Notes: generated from the letters alone by a model not told the origin. Counted from the first letter of the stretch, positions 33,356 through 48,300 are shown. The stretch: DNA of 64,000 nt from Biomphalaria glabrata (GCF_947242115.1 NC_074715.1:26948376-27012375), one strand, 5' to 3'. Translations and numbers: made by a program.

Positions 33356-36300
33356 CTACAATAAGAACAAATTTGTGCACTTATTAACATCTTTAATAAG
33401 ATAAAAGAATATACACAAAATCCATTAATAATAATAATAATAATCTTTATTGTCCGTATGGAAATTTGTTTTAAAATTTGTGCATTACACCAAACAAAAA
33501 ACATTTTAACTATAAGAAACCAAAGTATACATTCACACCAGACTCACTCATAATTTACGTGTGACAAAGTTTATATCAGATTGTTCCTATTTAATGATTT
33601 GATTGCCAGGGGAAAAAAAGAGTATTTGTGTCTGTTTGTCTTTGCTATCGGTGACTTGTATCTCTTTTGTGATGGTAAAATCACAAAATCCTAATACAGA
33701 GGGTGATTCTTTATTATGAGGATCTTGTTAGCTTTTTTATAGATGTTTGTCTCAAACAACTGCTCAAATGGGGTTTGTTTTTTTGGCAATGATTTTACCA
33801 GCAGCATTTAGGAGTCTATAAAGTTTATTTTCATTTTTAATGCTCAGATTGCCGTACCAGGCAGTGATAATGAAACTTAAAATATTGCAGATGTGAGCGT
33901 GATAAAACATAGCCAAGGCCTTTTCGCTAACATTAAACGAGGACAGTTTTCTTAGTAATCGTAATCTTTGCTTCCCTTTTTTTGCTGATATAATCAGTAT
34001 TTGCAGTAAAATTTAGTTTATTGTCTAGGATAGTACCAAGGTATTTAAAGGTTTGCACTATTTCAATAGTCTCTCCAGCTACAGAAACAATATCCTTTTC
34101 CTTCTTTTCCCTACGAAAATCGATTATCATTTCTTTTTTTTTTACTTTTAATAATCTTTACAGTATTTTTCAATGTGTTCTATTTCTCTGAAATACTCAT
34201 TTACGTCTGAGCTCTCTGAGAGCAGGGCAAGAAGAACCGTATCATCAGCGAATTTTGTGAAGCAGCTACTCCATGCCATTTGTACTCACACAATTCCTGG
34301 CACAAACACATTATATTATTAAAAAGCTAGCCTTAGATCTACTCAATCTGTTTGTCTGTCTGTCTGGTCAAAAGTTTGTAGGCCTACTCGTTATTTCTAC
34401 CACACTCAATCTCGGATCAAGTTGGAATTTTGCACAATTATTTCTTATTCCTGACAACACAAGGATCAATTTTTAAAAAAGCCAGTTTGTTAATTAACTA
34501 TTGGTAATTAATTTTTATTTTTTTTTTGGCATAGACCAGGAAAGAAATAGTAGGCTACTTGACAGATGTGGTGGACGTGGCTTAAAAGTTTGAAACTAAT
34601 AAGAGATAATTATAAAACATTCTATTTTTATAAGCACTTTGCTGGGACAGTGGTTAATGTATTGGTTTGAGGAGGCTTGAGCATTTGAGTTCGATTTGAA
34701 GTCGTACAACCTTTTTATACATTTTTAAAAATGCATTTTAAAACGATCATGGAAACATTCACAAACTCCCCAATAGCCCTTTCTCCCCCCCCCCCATTTT
34801 CCCAACTGGTTCAGACAAGTGATAGGAGCATAACGCATTGATAAAGCTCAAAGCATGATATTGCGCTAAGCAAAAACAATTTGTAAAAATATTTCTAATT
34901 GCACATATTTATTATTGTTAGCCTAGAATATTTACCCTAGATCTATTACAAATTGAATTACATGACCGATCCAACCTAATTGATACAACTACAACTACAA
35001 CTAAGCTTTGCTTTAAAAAAAAAAGAAAGTGTATATTTTGCCTATCTTTTAACTTACAGACAATGACAATATTGCCCAATTCTTTAGTTTATATTTGATT
35101 TTTACCTTTACGCAGACAATGAGAATATTTGCCCGATTCTTTAGTCTAGATTACATTTTTACCTTTACCTATCCCTTAGTCTGTTGGATCGTTGGGGCAC
35201 CGTCTTTCTCTATTCCACTCTGTCTTTTGCCTTGGATAGAACCTCTTTCAGTGACAGGCCCATCCATTCTTTAATTTCTTTTATGTTGTCTTCCCATCGC
35301 TTTCTCTGTCTGCCTCTTCTTCTTTTCCTGGTACTGTTCCCTGAAGGAAGGTCCTTGCGACCCTCGAATACCTTGTAATATTGGGCATAGAATTTTAGTT
35401 TGCGTTTTTTTTACAGTACTTAGTAAGTCATCGTGGGATCCAATTGCTGCAGTAACCCTGTCACTAATTTCTTCGTTTGTGATGCGGCTTTTAAATGCGA
35501 TACCATAGCTAGGATCCTCCTCTGCAGTCAGCGTCCAAGACTCGCAAGCATATAACAATGTGGCCATGACCAGGGAGTGCATCAGTCTGATTTTGGTACT
35601 GAGGGCTATGCCTTTGTCTTTCCATACTATTTTAAGTTTTGAGAGTACTGCTGTGGACTGCAGAATTTGGGCCAGAAGTTCAGGCTTCATTCCCTTATCT
35701 GAAACAATTTTTAGGTATTTGAAACTACTGACACAGTCAGCTTTTCACCTCCAATACTGATCTCCCCTTTAAAGCCCTGTTGGCCGTTGGCCATAATTTT
35801 TTGTTCGGCATTTATTTGTATACTGTATGCTGTGGAAGTCTTGTCTGTGCGCATCACCAAATCAGCTAGTTCTTCTGTCCCTGTTAGGCCGTCTATGTCA
35901 CTCGCGAAGTGCAAGTAAGTAATTCTTCTTCCTCCAATGCTTGAGAACCTCCATAGCCATCGAGAGCATGTTCCATTATCCTTTCAAGGAAGATATTGAA
36001 AAGTGTTTGTGAGAGTAGGCAGCCTTGTCTTACTCCAACTGTGGTTTTAAACCGGTATCCAATAATATTGTTGAAGTACATGGCACTAGTGGCATCTTTG
36101 TAGAGGTTCTGGATAACTTTAATTATGTTTTTATTAGCGGCCTCCGAAAGGAGAAAAGACGCTATTAGTTTTGTGTGGAATGTCTGTCCGTTCGTCCGTC
36201 CAACAGTCCGTCCGTCCCATTTAGATCTCGTAAAATAGAAAAGATAGTGAAAATCCGACATTATAATATTTTAGACCATTCAAAGTTCTGATGCAACGGC

Positions 36301-39300
36301 TACTTTTTTCTTTTCTGAATGCGAAAAATCTAATTTTTAAAAATCACTTATGTAAGCAGTTTTTTTCATAAAAATTACCACTTTTACAGCTATTCACTAT
36401 TAATAGTAACCAACACTGGAGGCTATTTAGTTGGGGAAATGTACATTTACCATTTTTCTAACACATTTATGCAAATGGTTTTAAATGTTTTGCCAAAAAA
36501 ACCTTTTTTTTTTTTTTACATTTGTATTGCTAAGTTAAGTTCTGTTATATTAACTACTACATTTATCCGAAAAAAAAATTACTTTTTTTTTTAAAGAGAA
36601 AAATTCTATTTAGTATGCATATAAGTTGGACATAATTTAAAACAATAATTAATAAGTAGTTTTTCATATTATCGCTTGAACTGCAGCATATCTAAATTAC
36701 TCTATAACACATAACTAAAGGGAAACTTTTTTTTAAACGGAAATGTTTTTATCTCGAAGATTTGAATACGAGATTGACACTTTACAAAACAATTAGATCA
36801 ATTAAATATTCATTATAAGACATCAGTTAGGTTAGGTTCACATCTTAACTTCACATTCACTTTCACCTATCCTTTGTTCTGCTGGACCGCTGGGGCACCA
36901 CACAAGATCTGTCAACCTTCTTTCTCCATTCTTCTCTGTCATTTGTCTTTGATACAATTTTAATTTTGATGTTATTTCTGAAAATATTGAAACCTGCCTT
37001 TGTATCTGACCGGATGGACCATTAGGGGGCGGATTTTTAGTTTGTGTTTCCACACAAAATGTCTTTGTAACCTTGTTTACGTTGTACTTTCCCATTGTCG
37101 CCCAGAGTACCACATGCCACACTCGGTCAAAGCTTTCTTGAAATCAATAAAGACATGGAAAATAGTCTCTTGGTGTTGGAGGTATTTCGTTGTTTTATCA
37201 ATAAGATCACGTTACTAAATGTTTTTGTTTACGATTGGTGAATGAGGTCCATTGTGCTGCGACCTTGTCTAAACCCGCTTGTTCTTTTGATATAATTTTG
37301 TTTGGAATTGGTTTTCGCCGGTTTCATATAATTCTTAACAGGACTTTGCTGGTATTGCTCATGAAGATGACAGAGTTGTAAATGGCCTTTCTTTGAATGA
37401 ATATTGAGGTAATGTTTCTTACCTACATTTGTTCACTGTCCATCTAGGTTTAAATAAAACAGATTTAGATCCAGAAATAAACACACATTTTTTTTATTTA
37501 GTTTTGGCAACTAACCTGCAGGTGGATGTTTTTTACTTTTGCAATTTTCCAGAATTATATACAAAAGCAGGATACAAATAAGCAGCAATAGAAGTAAAAT
37601 TAAAAACCTTGATTGAATTTTTTGACTGATGCTCTCACCAAATGCAGCGGTTTCTAGAAAGAAGAAACGAATACATAATGTTTAAAACTTCACTTGCCTA
37701 TGTGTTTCAATAGTTGAATTAAAGATACTTGTTACCTGTACACAGCCTCCAGCTTCTATTAGTTTGGCCCATCTCTGGTATAAATTGGAAAAAATAGTTG
37801 AACAATTCATGTACAGTTCCAAAAAAAGGTGACAATTGTTGGATCTATCTCAGCAGAACGAAGAACTGCCAGGTTCAGAGAGTGATTATTACAGTTCAGA
37901 AATGTTGCCTTTGGATTTATGTCTAAGAGACGTTTCTGCAGGCCAGATAGACGGCCACTCATAAGTTTGAACTCTGCACAGATCAAAGTCCAGTCCAATG
38001 TCTTTAAGAGTTTTCAGAACAAGTTCTTCAAAATGCTGTCCATCAGGTTTCAAAATTTCAAATTAACCAATGAATGACTCTTTTATTTTGAAATTATCAA
38101 CATCCAAGTAACGAACTATTAGAGTTACCTGTTCTTGATGAGAAACATCTGGGGTGAAATCAAGCATCTGAGAAAAGTAACAAATGATTCCCTAACTTAA
38201 TTGCTCATAAAGTTAATAAACTCATTTTAAATTTCTGGTGACAAATGTGTCTTCCAATATTCAATTCTATGTAAGTGGTGTTTCGTAACTTCATCAAATT
38301 CTGCATGAAATTTCATAGATGCTAGGAAGTTCCCAGGATTGGGTGAATTCAGTTTTTCGTTGTGACCTTGTAAGCTTGAGTTTATTTTTGCTAAGTACTT
38401 AATAGCTGCTGCTACACGCTTTAGAATCTCTCTCCAATACTGCTGATTTTTCAGAATTTGCGTGTGAAACATACATGACAGTTCATCTGGTTCTGCCTTA
38501 AGATCTTCTTCTTCTAACTCCCTCTTCAAAAGAGGTTGTCTGTGGTGGACTCCCTCTTCATGTTCTTTCAGTCTCTCAGGTTTCTTCCATCTGGTGAAAA
38601 GAAGAAGAGCCAAGATCGGTTGCATTTTTTTTTCGTGGGTAAACCCTACTTGAAACAAATACTGTTCATCTTTGTTTTGGAAAAATAAGCTACCCTTTAA
38701 CACAATCTTTGCACGTTCATGGTTTCCTTTGTTTTCAATGCTCTTATCAGGTTTCTTCTCAAATGATAAGGATGATGAAATAAACTACCCTGTATACCAA
38801 GTTACTTCCTAAGAGTAACACGGCACTAGTCAGCGCTATGGAAGTTTTTCCTTGAAATTGAGAGTAACCCGGAACAGAAAGAGTTAATACTCAGTGTGGA
38901 CTACATACAACAGGGTCACTAAATTATATTATCTTCAAATTCTCCCCCCTCCTCCCCACTCTAGCTACGCCACTGTTCCTTAAGCATTAAAATGCGATAC
39001 AAAACAATTTATAAATATTTTTCTTATCTATTAAAGCTAACAGTATACACCGGCTAGGCCCATGGGCGGTATGACGATACGTAAACGCTTGCATATAAAA
39101 GTTTCATTTGTGCTTTAAAAAACGTTCGAGAGAAAAGTTTGCTGTTGGAATTTTTTTTTCTTTTTATTACCCATCCTCTGACCAACTTGACCAGGTGTGT
39201 TAAAGTGATAAAACTCATCCAGTGTGACCTTCGTCCAACTAACTACCCCCTCCCCGCGTCCAGCGAGCTGAGCAACCAGATTAATATCTGCTCTGTCCCA

Positions 39301-42300
39301 TTCTCCTCAGGCATGGGCACATCCGCCCATAAAAAGAATAACAATAGAGTCAGGTAGTGACATCTTCCCGTCCAAGCAGTTACTAGGGAAAAGATAACTT
39401 TCCATATTGCCATCTAAGCAACTCCTGACCTGATCACAAGTTAGATAGGGCCCTTGGGTTAACTTAATAGAAATTCAAAGTTCAATTCTACTGGACGCAG
39501 GTAAATTAGAAATTTAGAAGATTTAATCCCATTGGGTCAAGCACGAATGTTATTTTAAATAAAATTCAAAATACCGCTAATCCATTGGCCCGGCACTACT
39601 GGCTATGCTAATGAGTTCAAGTCCCAATCTATATAAGAGTGGACTCGAACTCTAACAGACGCTCACACCCGCCAGAAAGATTTCTATATTGAATAGGCAA
39701 GGCTGGAACTTAATTTCTCTCGTAAAGCCGCCTATAGTTTAAACAACCGTGGTAGGTTGCTCTTGTTTAGATAAATCTTTATATGTGTATTATTTTGTGC
39801 ATTCATTAATACTATGTAACCTGGTTGTTATTGGTGGTGCAATATCACGCACACTAGACTTGCAGTCTTTTCACCACTAGATCTGCACTGTCTACACCTG
39901 TTAGATCATCAGCTTCGACTGGATCTGCAGCGTCACCAAACCTGAGCCTACAACGCCTGAACTCCCCCCCCCCCGCCCTTCGGTCAGCGAGAAGGAATCT
40001 CAGTAGTGCCCACTACAAACGGCCTAAAGCTCGGTGCCCACTACCGATTGCCTACGGTCCAGTGCCCAGATACTTGCCCGGTGTTCAGCGCCTACTGCCT
40101 AGCATAAACTGCCCAGTCTAGGCTCCAGCTGTCCGCTGCCCACTACCTACGGTCCTGAGAATACCCTTCCCACCTTTCGCTACAGACGTACTCCTTTTCG
40201 ACTCAAGCCTCATCCCTCTACAAGAAGATTCAGCTCCGAGTCCTTACTGCATCTACTAGAGAAGTCCAGCGGCCAACCGGCCAACGAAGAAAGATAAGAA
40301 CTAAAAATAGAAACACTTATCCACTCCTTCATATGTAATCAATGATGAAATTAATCCACCAGAATCATTGTTAACACACTACCCAAGCTAGTAGTGATAT
40401 TGTTGTTGTTTAATAAATTTGTATTTTTTTATTCAACCTATAGTCAGTTCATTTGTTCTAATTGTTGCTCGTAGTGTGCCTGTTCAATATTTACTTATGT
40501 GAGCGGGGAAACTCAAAATTACTTCCCCAAGAGTAACGAACCAAAGTCATTCTAAAATATAAAACCCTCGCCACAGGTGGAACAACCTCTTCTTTTCTTT
40601 TTACATTTTAATAAATAGGCCTCATTTTAACCTAGAGGCGTGCGCCCGGGGCAAGTACATTATTGGCGCCCCCTCCCATTTTCCATGAACATCACATAGA
40701 AATATAGGCTGCCCTCTTAGGGTGCCGCCCGGGGCATCGTGCTCCCCATTGCCCCCTCACTACTCACTACGCTTCTGTTTTAACGATGAACCTAACAGAC
40801 TTTTTTTAGCCCGTTATCTAGTGTAACTGTTACAATGACTTGTCACGTCTCTCTCTTCTCTCTCTCTTTCGCTCTCTGGAACCCCCATTTTGTTTTGTTT
40901 TTTTGCACATCGTAATATCTCCCATATAGACGTAGAGCTCCAGTTGGAAAGACCCGCTTCATAATGCACCCCGACACATACACGCTGTCCTATTTTCTGC
41001 CCGTTAATTTTAGTAGTATTTTTATTGGTCTCTCCCTCCACCCTGGCCAACAACAAAAAGTAAAATTTTCGTTCACAGTCCCTTTCCCATTTCTACATTT
41101 CTCTTGGTATTTTGTTCTCTAGCTAAAATGGAAATATCCATTTGGTTTTATTCACAGTTATCGTTTCTTTGACCACTTTTGAATGTAGTGAAATGACAAA
41201 AGATTTAAATTTATCTTTTCAATGCAATTAGGATTAGTTGTTATTTGTTTGACAGTGTTACAAAGTACCATTACTTGCTCTCTCTCTCTGTCTTTCTCTC
41301 TCTCGAAAAAGACTCTAGATCTATCTTTTAATGCTTTTAGTATCTTTTAAAATTTACAAATCTAAAAATAAGTGGAAATGACGTAAGTAGACTTATATTT
41401 TTTTATTTTAATGCATTCTAACCAGACTGCGGCCCTTTGGAGAAATACCGAAAATAAAATACAAAGGTTTAATAGAGCTTGCGGTTTTTCTAGAATTGCG
41501 GCGATCAGGTTTCGCATCTGTCAAAAAGCGTACTTAGTCAGCACCTAGAAGGTAAAAGGAACCAGTGTTCGAAATTTGATGAGGATACTATATAGTACAT
41601 TTACGTTTGTTATATTGAAATAAGGGAAAAACTTGTATAGGCCTACAGATTTACAATTTCTGATATTCCTAGAATAAACGTGTACGTGCATAAAATGTTA
41701 CAAATGACCAATGACAGGAAGAGGTTAACGTGTGACCCCGGCGAGATAACACTGGAGCGAGTGGTCTCTGGAATGTACATGTATCAACAAAGACAGGATG
41801 TGACGTGTCCTTACGTGTTGTTCCAGAAAGTACTAGCAATATGTCCAGTGACAGATAGAGGTCACTACGTGTGACCCTGGCAAGATGACACTGCAGCGGG
41901 TGTTTTCTGGGATCTACATGCATAAACAAAGACAGGATGTAACGTTTCCTCACGTGTTGTTCCAGATGATACTAGCAGTGTTTGTGCAACTTTGGAGGAG
42001 CGATTAGGGACTCTATATAAGTCAGAGAGTTAATGTAAAAGTCAGTCGTAGGTAGAGTCTTCGGTACTGTCTTCGTTACTGTTGTCTACTGTGCGAGACA
42101 GTAGAAGAGAGATGTGTACGACTCGATGCAAGTTAACTAGGGTAGAGTTAACTGGAGTGGACTACTGTCGTTAAAGTCTATACAGCGAACTACAGTGAAC
42201 TTGAGCCGTTACAGTCGATACAGTCGATGTAAGACGTGTACGTCTCTGATTCGGTAGACTTGAGTACGACTTGGTTCAGCTTTGGGAGACCTGGAGCGAC

Positions 42301-45300
42301 ACTGGGAAGTGTGTCGTTGGTCTGTTCTGTGGAATACGGCTCGATGCAAGTTGAGAAGAGAGGCATAGCAACGAAGTGAAGAGATGAATTGCAACGAACT
42401 ATAGCTAACTGTAAACTGACAGATAATGTACAGTCTTCTACGCTACATGTTACAGTGACGAATTGTTATAGTTAATAGTCAATAAAGTTATATGAAGCTG
42501 AAAGTTGAGTTGTCAAGTTCTTTGCAGTGTTTTTATTTGTGTGCCTACTAATACATTTAGCCAGAAGATCAGAAATACGTAACAAACATTTAATTCTGTG
42601 ATGAAGACCTTCCAAAGTCTGTTAGGGAAAATACAAGGATGATAAGAAACAGACAGAAGGACAGAGAGGGCACACACACACAAGAACAACTTTTTTACAT
42701 ATCTCAGCCCCTTATAAAATAAACAATAACAGATACAAATAGAGATTAACATAATAAAGACTAATAATATATTGGATTGTCGGGATGGGAAAGAATCACA
42801 AAATGAAGAGGAAAAAAAAAAGACTCATAAATTAACAAAATAGAAGGGAAGAAAGTGCGCATTTCACTGTCGTAATAACATGGGTATGGAGTAGATCTAA
42901 TTTTCTCCTAAGCTAGCAGTAGCGTAACTAAAGGGGGGGGGGGGAGAATTTTAAAATCCTCCCGGGCCCCCACCAAGGGGGGGGGGGCCCAAATGGGTGT
43001 CCGAAATAAATTTGTAAATACATAAATTAATATATTTGATTGACAAATAGTGTCAACAGGTGTCTTTTTTTTTCAACATTTATAGATTAAATTTATCACA
43101 AAGACTAAACCTAGATCTAGGTCTATCAGTACGTTGACTTTGTTTTTAAAAATATTTTTTTCCCACAGAGATCAAAGTTTTTTTTAAAGTTAGTTTTACA
43201 ATTTAAACTTTGTTGCCACGAATAAAACTGCATGATATACAGCGAATTCCAGTTATCTTGTTACCTTTACTAATAATAGATCTAAATGGCGAGTATTGTG
43301 TGGCTACACTAATTAACCTTGAAGCAAAATTTACAGAATCGAGTATAACATCTAAAAGTTATTCTTAATAATGCGAAAATAGTCCATTATTCGGGTTTGG
43401 CTTCTATAATTTCAGAATTAAACTTCACACTCGAGTTATTACCCCTTTATTCATCTTTCCTCATTCCAATGGAAACTCCTTTTTTATTTCCATCTAATCA
43501 TTTTGCTTTCACACAAAACATAAACAACAAACAATGACGTAATATCATATAATATTAGCACATCTTTCCTTTTGAAGTTATTATCACACCCTTCTATTTA
43601 AAGTTCTTAAGAGTGATATCTACTAGCAGGGCCGGCCCTAGCATTTGCGGGGCCCTATGCGAAACGGATCTTGCGGGGCCCTATGCGAAACGGATCTCGC
43701 GGGGCCTAATCTGGGTAGGGATAAGCATAATGTCAAAATTATTTTTTTTTTATTTTCAAAATAGGCCTACTTTCGTCTTTGCAATAAATTTTTATCAAAT
43801 GAAAGCTCGCAATGCCACTTTCTATTTATTGGCACCCCAAAATGTCAATTTGGTCTATTCTTCAGGAGATCTGAATAAATTCAAAAAAAGTTCGACTTTA
43901 TCGCATATTTTACATTTTCATGAGATTTTCTGGAGGCCCTGGAAAATCAGGAGGTCGCGAAAACAATCTTAATTTATTTACGTTATAATGGTTTAATTTA
44001 GTACTTAGAATTAGCGCGGGGCCTATGAAAGCGCGGGGCCCACTGCGACCGCATAGGCTGCAGAGGCCTAAGGCCGGCTCTGTCTACTAGGAACTTTAAC
44101 AATTCGTCCACTTCTGGTTGTCTTGACTGGCACAACAAGTTCTCTAGACATTGGTCTATAACTGTCTGTTTCGTTTGTTCCAACAGTTTGCAGTTCATTG
44201 TCTTCATCGGTATCATAGTACCCAGAGATGTCTTCATCGAAGCTCTTATTCAAAAAGCATTGATTTCTTCTGTATGTTTTTCCATCGTTTGTCTTTATGA
44301 TGTAAGATCTGGGTGCTGAATTTTTTTTTATGACAACTACTTTCTGCCATGTTTGACCTAGACGAACTCTCCGACAGAATAATCTTTAGGTAGTCTACAT
44401 TTTGCATCGTATTTCACTTTGCTTTTCATCTGTCGTTCGTTGAGTAATGTCTCTGCATTTTCAGCTACCGATGGTTTCAATAGTTTGGGATCAGTTGGAA
44501 TGATTCCCTGAGTCTTCTACTCGTCAGCAGTTGTGATGGTGAATACGGCAGTCCACTTATCGGAGTATTTCTATACTCGAGCATAACGAGATATGGATCT
44601 TTCCCACTTTTGTATGCTCTAAATATTTTTGCTTTCGCACAAAACATAAACAACCAACAATGACGTAATACCATACAATATTAGCACAGAATCTTCTTCA
44701 TGCAGTGGAAAATTAAGAATTTTTTGCCTATCTTGAATTCTGGTCAAAGCTCCTGCGCCCAATTAATATAGTTCGGAAGAAACTACAAAAGTCTGGACTG
44801 CATATACGGGAAGCTGCTAAAGAAATTAGTACCCTTTCATGCTTTCTGCAAAATGATGAGAAACTGACAAAAAACCCAATCCATCGAAAAAGCAAAAGAA
44901 GGTAATGAATACTATGGATTCCCTGTAATCAAAACAACCAGAAGAAAGAAAAGACTTGATGGGAAGTTGAGTTCTAATGTAGGACTGTCAATAGAACTGC
45001 AATTCCAACGTGTTGCGACAGAAGTGCTGGACAGATTTCATATGGAGATGAAGGGCAGATTCCAAAGGCTGGAAAGAAAATGGATACCTTTGGGTTTCTT
45101 CTTGAACCATGACACCTGTTAGATAAAGACACGCTTATGACAAACTGTGTTACTTTTCCTGTTTGTATGATGAAATAAATGGAAAATCGCTTTTTCAATG
45201 ATGTCATTGATGCACGAGCACTTTTCATTAACAAACCAGTAATACAATCACCAATAGACATATTTAGGAAAAAGGCTTCACTTTGCAACCTCCTCCGAAT

Positions 45301-48300
45301 ACCGCTAACTCAGGCCACTTCCATTACGTCTTGTGAGAGATCATTCTCAAAGCTCAAGTTCATCAAAAACTATCCCTGGAGCACAATGACGCAAGAAAAG
45401 CTTATCATGGCTTTATTGTCAGTGAAGTCACAAATACTAGAAAGTATCGATGTAGATGTTGTTATAGATGTCTTTGCTGCACAGAATGCACTACGTGAAG
45501 CGATATCAATTCAGAGTTGTCACTTTTGCATTATTTAACTAATAAACAACGGCAATATTCATTAAAAGAGTCTTCATGATATTTTTTTTTGTTAAGTTTA
45601 CTGATATACTGAACCAATTATATTTTGGGCTTATATATATTTGCGTACATTATCTCATGTCATGTGTCGAATGTCAAAATGCAAGGGACCCCCAAAGAGG
45701 TCAATCCCCCCGGGCCCCCAAATCCCTAGTTACGCCCCTGTAAGCTAGACAAGTGTAGTTATCTTTTAAATTAAAGACGTTCCTTCTTAACATAAAATAA
45801 TTACGTCCGACGCGTGGCCATGTGTCTTATCTTATATAATACAGACGTTACTTCAAAAAAGAAGATGATTACGTCCTACGCGTCATGCATTTAGTCATGC
45901 ATATTAACCAATGACAAATTCTTCCAAGTCACTGGTTTTCCTGGCTAGCTCAGGCAACTCATTCCATGCTCTAATAGCACTAGGGAAGAAGGAGTATTTG
46001 TACAAATTTGTCCAAGCATATGGGACGAGGAATGTGCCTTTATCTTTGTGTCTTTCAGAGTATTTTATTAAATTTTGTTTTTGTATTTAAAGATTATGGT
46101 TCAGTTTTTGATGTATAATTGCTACTTTACTTTTGAGTCTTCTGTCCTGAAGCCTTTCTAAATTAAGTGATTTTACTAAAGGTGTTACTCTAGTCAAATG
46201 TAAATATTCGTTTGTTATGAATCTCACTGCTCTATTTTGTGTCTGTTCCAGTTTCTTAATGTTTTCTTGAGTTGTGTATGTTAACTAGAGACCTAAACTC
46301 TGCTAAGTCAATTTTATTTTCTGATTCAGGCAATCCGTAACATGCTGTAATGGCACTAAGGAAGCAGGAGCACTTGCAAGAATTAGTTCTATCCTATGCT
46401 CAAAATAAAAATATAACAATGAAAAAAAAAAAGGCCACGGACTAAGAATTAATTTAATCTTTGGATCTCATTCAAAACGCAAAGCCTATTTATGGGCTTC
46501 ATTTAAAATGAAAAATCTATTTCCTAATTTTGAGAGAGCTGCTGCCATCAAAAAGCGTGGCACGTAATTATAAAGTGTAGGTCTACATCTTACTGAAATC
46601 ATATCCGGAACAGTTGTTGAAGATTTCTTGTGTCAGTTCGCCATGGACAAATCTTCTTACAAAAAGCTTGTCTATTTCACTGGCCATGATGTCTATTCGA
46701 AACTGATACATTGAGTCGGGTGTTAGGCCGCTGTTGATGATTGCTAAGTAGTGAGTATCTTCTAAGTTGGAAAAGTTGAGCGGGTTGTACCATCTATCCG
46801 AGTCGGTTTCTTTAAACATTACACTGTGAATGTAAATATTACACAGTGGATGTAAACATTACTCTGTTGATGTAAATATTACACTGTGGATGCAAACTTA
46901 AACATTGCACTTTTAACTGTGCCACTTTATAGAATCACAATTAGGTACTCTCCATAGACGATGTGTCATGTAGTTTGAAAGCTCAATTTAAATGTCAATT
47001 TTGAAGATTTCACTGAAAACATTCCAACTTATAAATATTTATAAGAAGAATATATGTAACATCATTTCTTCTCATAGTCGGCCGTTAGGAGCAGAAACAA
47101 GTTGTAGTTCCCGTAATCCTCGCACAAATACTTTGATCTTAAGCACAGGGTGATCATGAGAGGTTCTAAAACACTCGGGAACTAGGGTCACATTTTGAGT
47201 ACTCGTTGTTTTCTTCAACATTAGCCTAAAAAAGAGACCATAATGAAAGGACAATGTACATATGTGCAGAGGGTGGAAAGTGTGTGTGTGTGTGTGTGTG
47301 GGGGGGGTTCTTCGTTCTGACGCTGGAATGTTGTCAAGGTGACATCTTTGTGTAAGCCATGTTTACAGTGGGCTAGACAGAGAATGTAGTCATCTGGAGG
47401 TAAAGTGCTTGTCAACTTTGACATTCTCATTCCGACCAAATCAAATGGGCACCGGACATTAAATTAAGAAGTTAAAGGCTGATCTTATACCTTCGCAGAT
47501 ACAAATGAACGCATAGACAGCAAGGTGTGAACGGGAAACTGTACTTCTATAGCTCATTTTGTTCTTAGAACATTTCACATTGCAAAATGTATTTCTCGAC
47601 TTGCTACAGTAACCACACCGACATCTACATTGGGAATGTTCGTACATGAAGACCAAACCTTAAATAGCAAACTATTTGGTGCCTCCGATATGCAGAATAC
47701 AGAAGTATTGATAAACGAAGTATTTCAATCATATTGTACCAGGTGACCGAACCTCGCTCGGCTGAATAATTTTTTAAGGAAGGATATATACCCGAAGTCA
47801 TTTTGGGAGTATTTTTATAATTACGAAAATGAACGATCGGGTAAAGACTACCAAGAGAAAGAGTTCTTTTTTTGTGTTCTGTTATTTCTAAATGTAATTC
47901 TACATGGCAATTAGAATAGAAAGTGTCTTAGGTCCTCCAATAATGCCGAAAAAACAAAGCTCATGTCGTGTCGTTTTACATTGCATCGTTTGCTTAATGG
48001 TCTAGGATTGGCTTGGAAGAAAGTCTTGCAGTGTAACTTCTAAAATGGTAACGTTCAGACATTTAATATTGCAATTAGTATATTCATTATGGCTTAAGTA
48101 CGAAGCATCAAGTGATGCAAAAAATCTACGTTATTGGATAATACATGCACATTGTAATAAAGTAAAATGGCGCATTTGTTTTTCTTAAAAGCGTTGACCG
48201 CGAGCTGGATATCATGTTCAGTGTGAGCAAGTAAGGCGTATAGAAGCTGTGTCATGACCATTTCCTTCGTTTTGGTATGGGACAGTAGACTTCGAAGCTT

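Larger units (their letters stand above)
42917..45740 (+). mobile_element. hAT transposon with nested insertions, 2.8 kb
   Basis: The left end CAGTAGCGTAACTA and the right end TAGTTACGCCCCTG are inverted repeats. An exact 8-bp duplication TAAGCTAG lies outside both (42,909-42,916 and 45,741-45,748), as expected for hAT. The plus strand near the right end has transposase pieces, finishing with the hAT dimerisation domain at about 45,180-45,535 ([20 protein letters not shown], then [13 protein letters not shown]). The upstream transposase part is decayed. A fossil Gypsy fragment and a smaller MITE are inserted into it. It lies in a receptor intron. Confidence 0.88.

Noticed and set aside
47221-47450. 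Minus-strand reading with [20 protein letters not shown] as a receptor exon
   Set aside because: No acceptor in the required phase and the frame runs into a TG microsatellite, so I did not list it as an exon.
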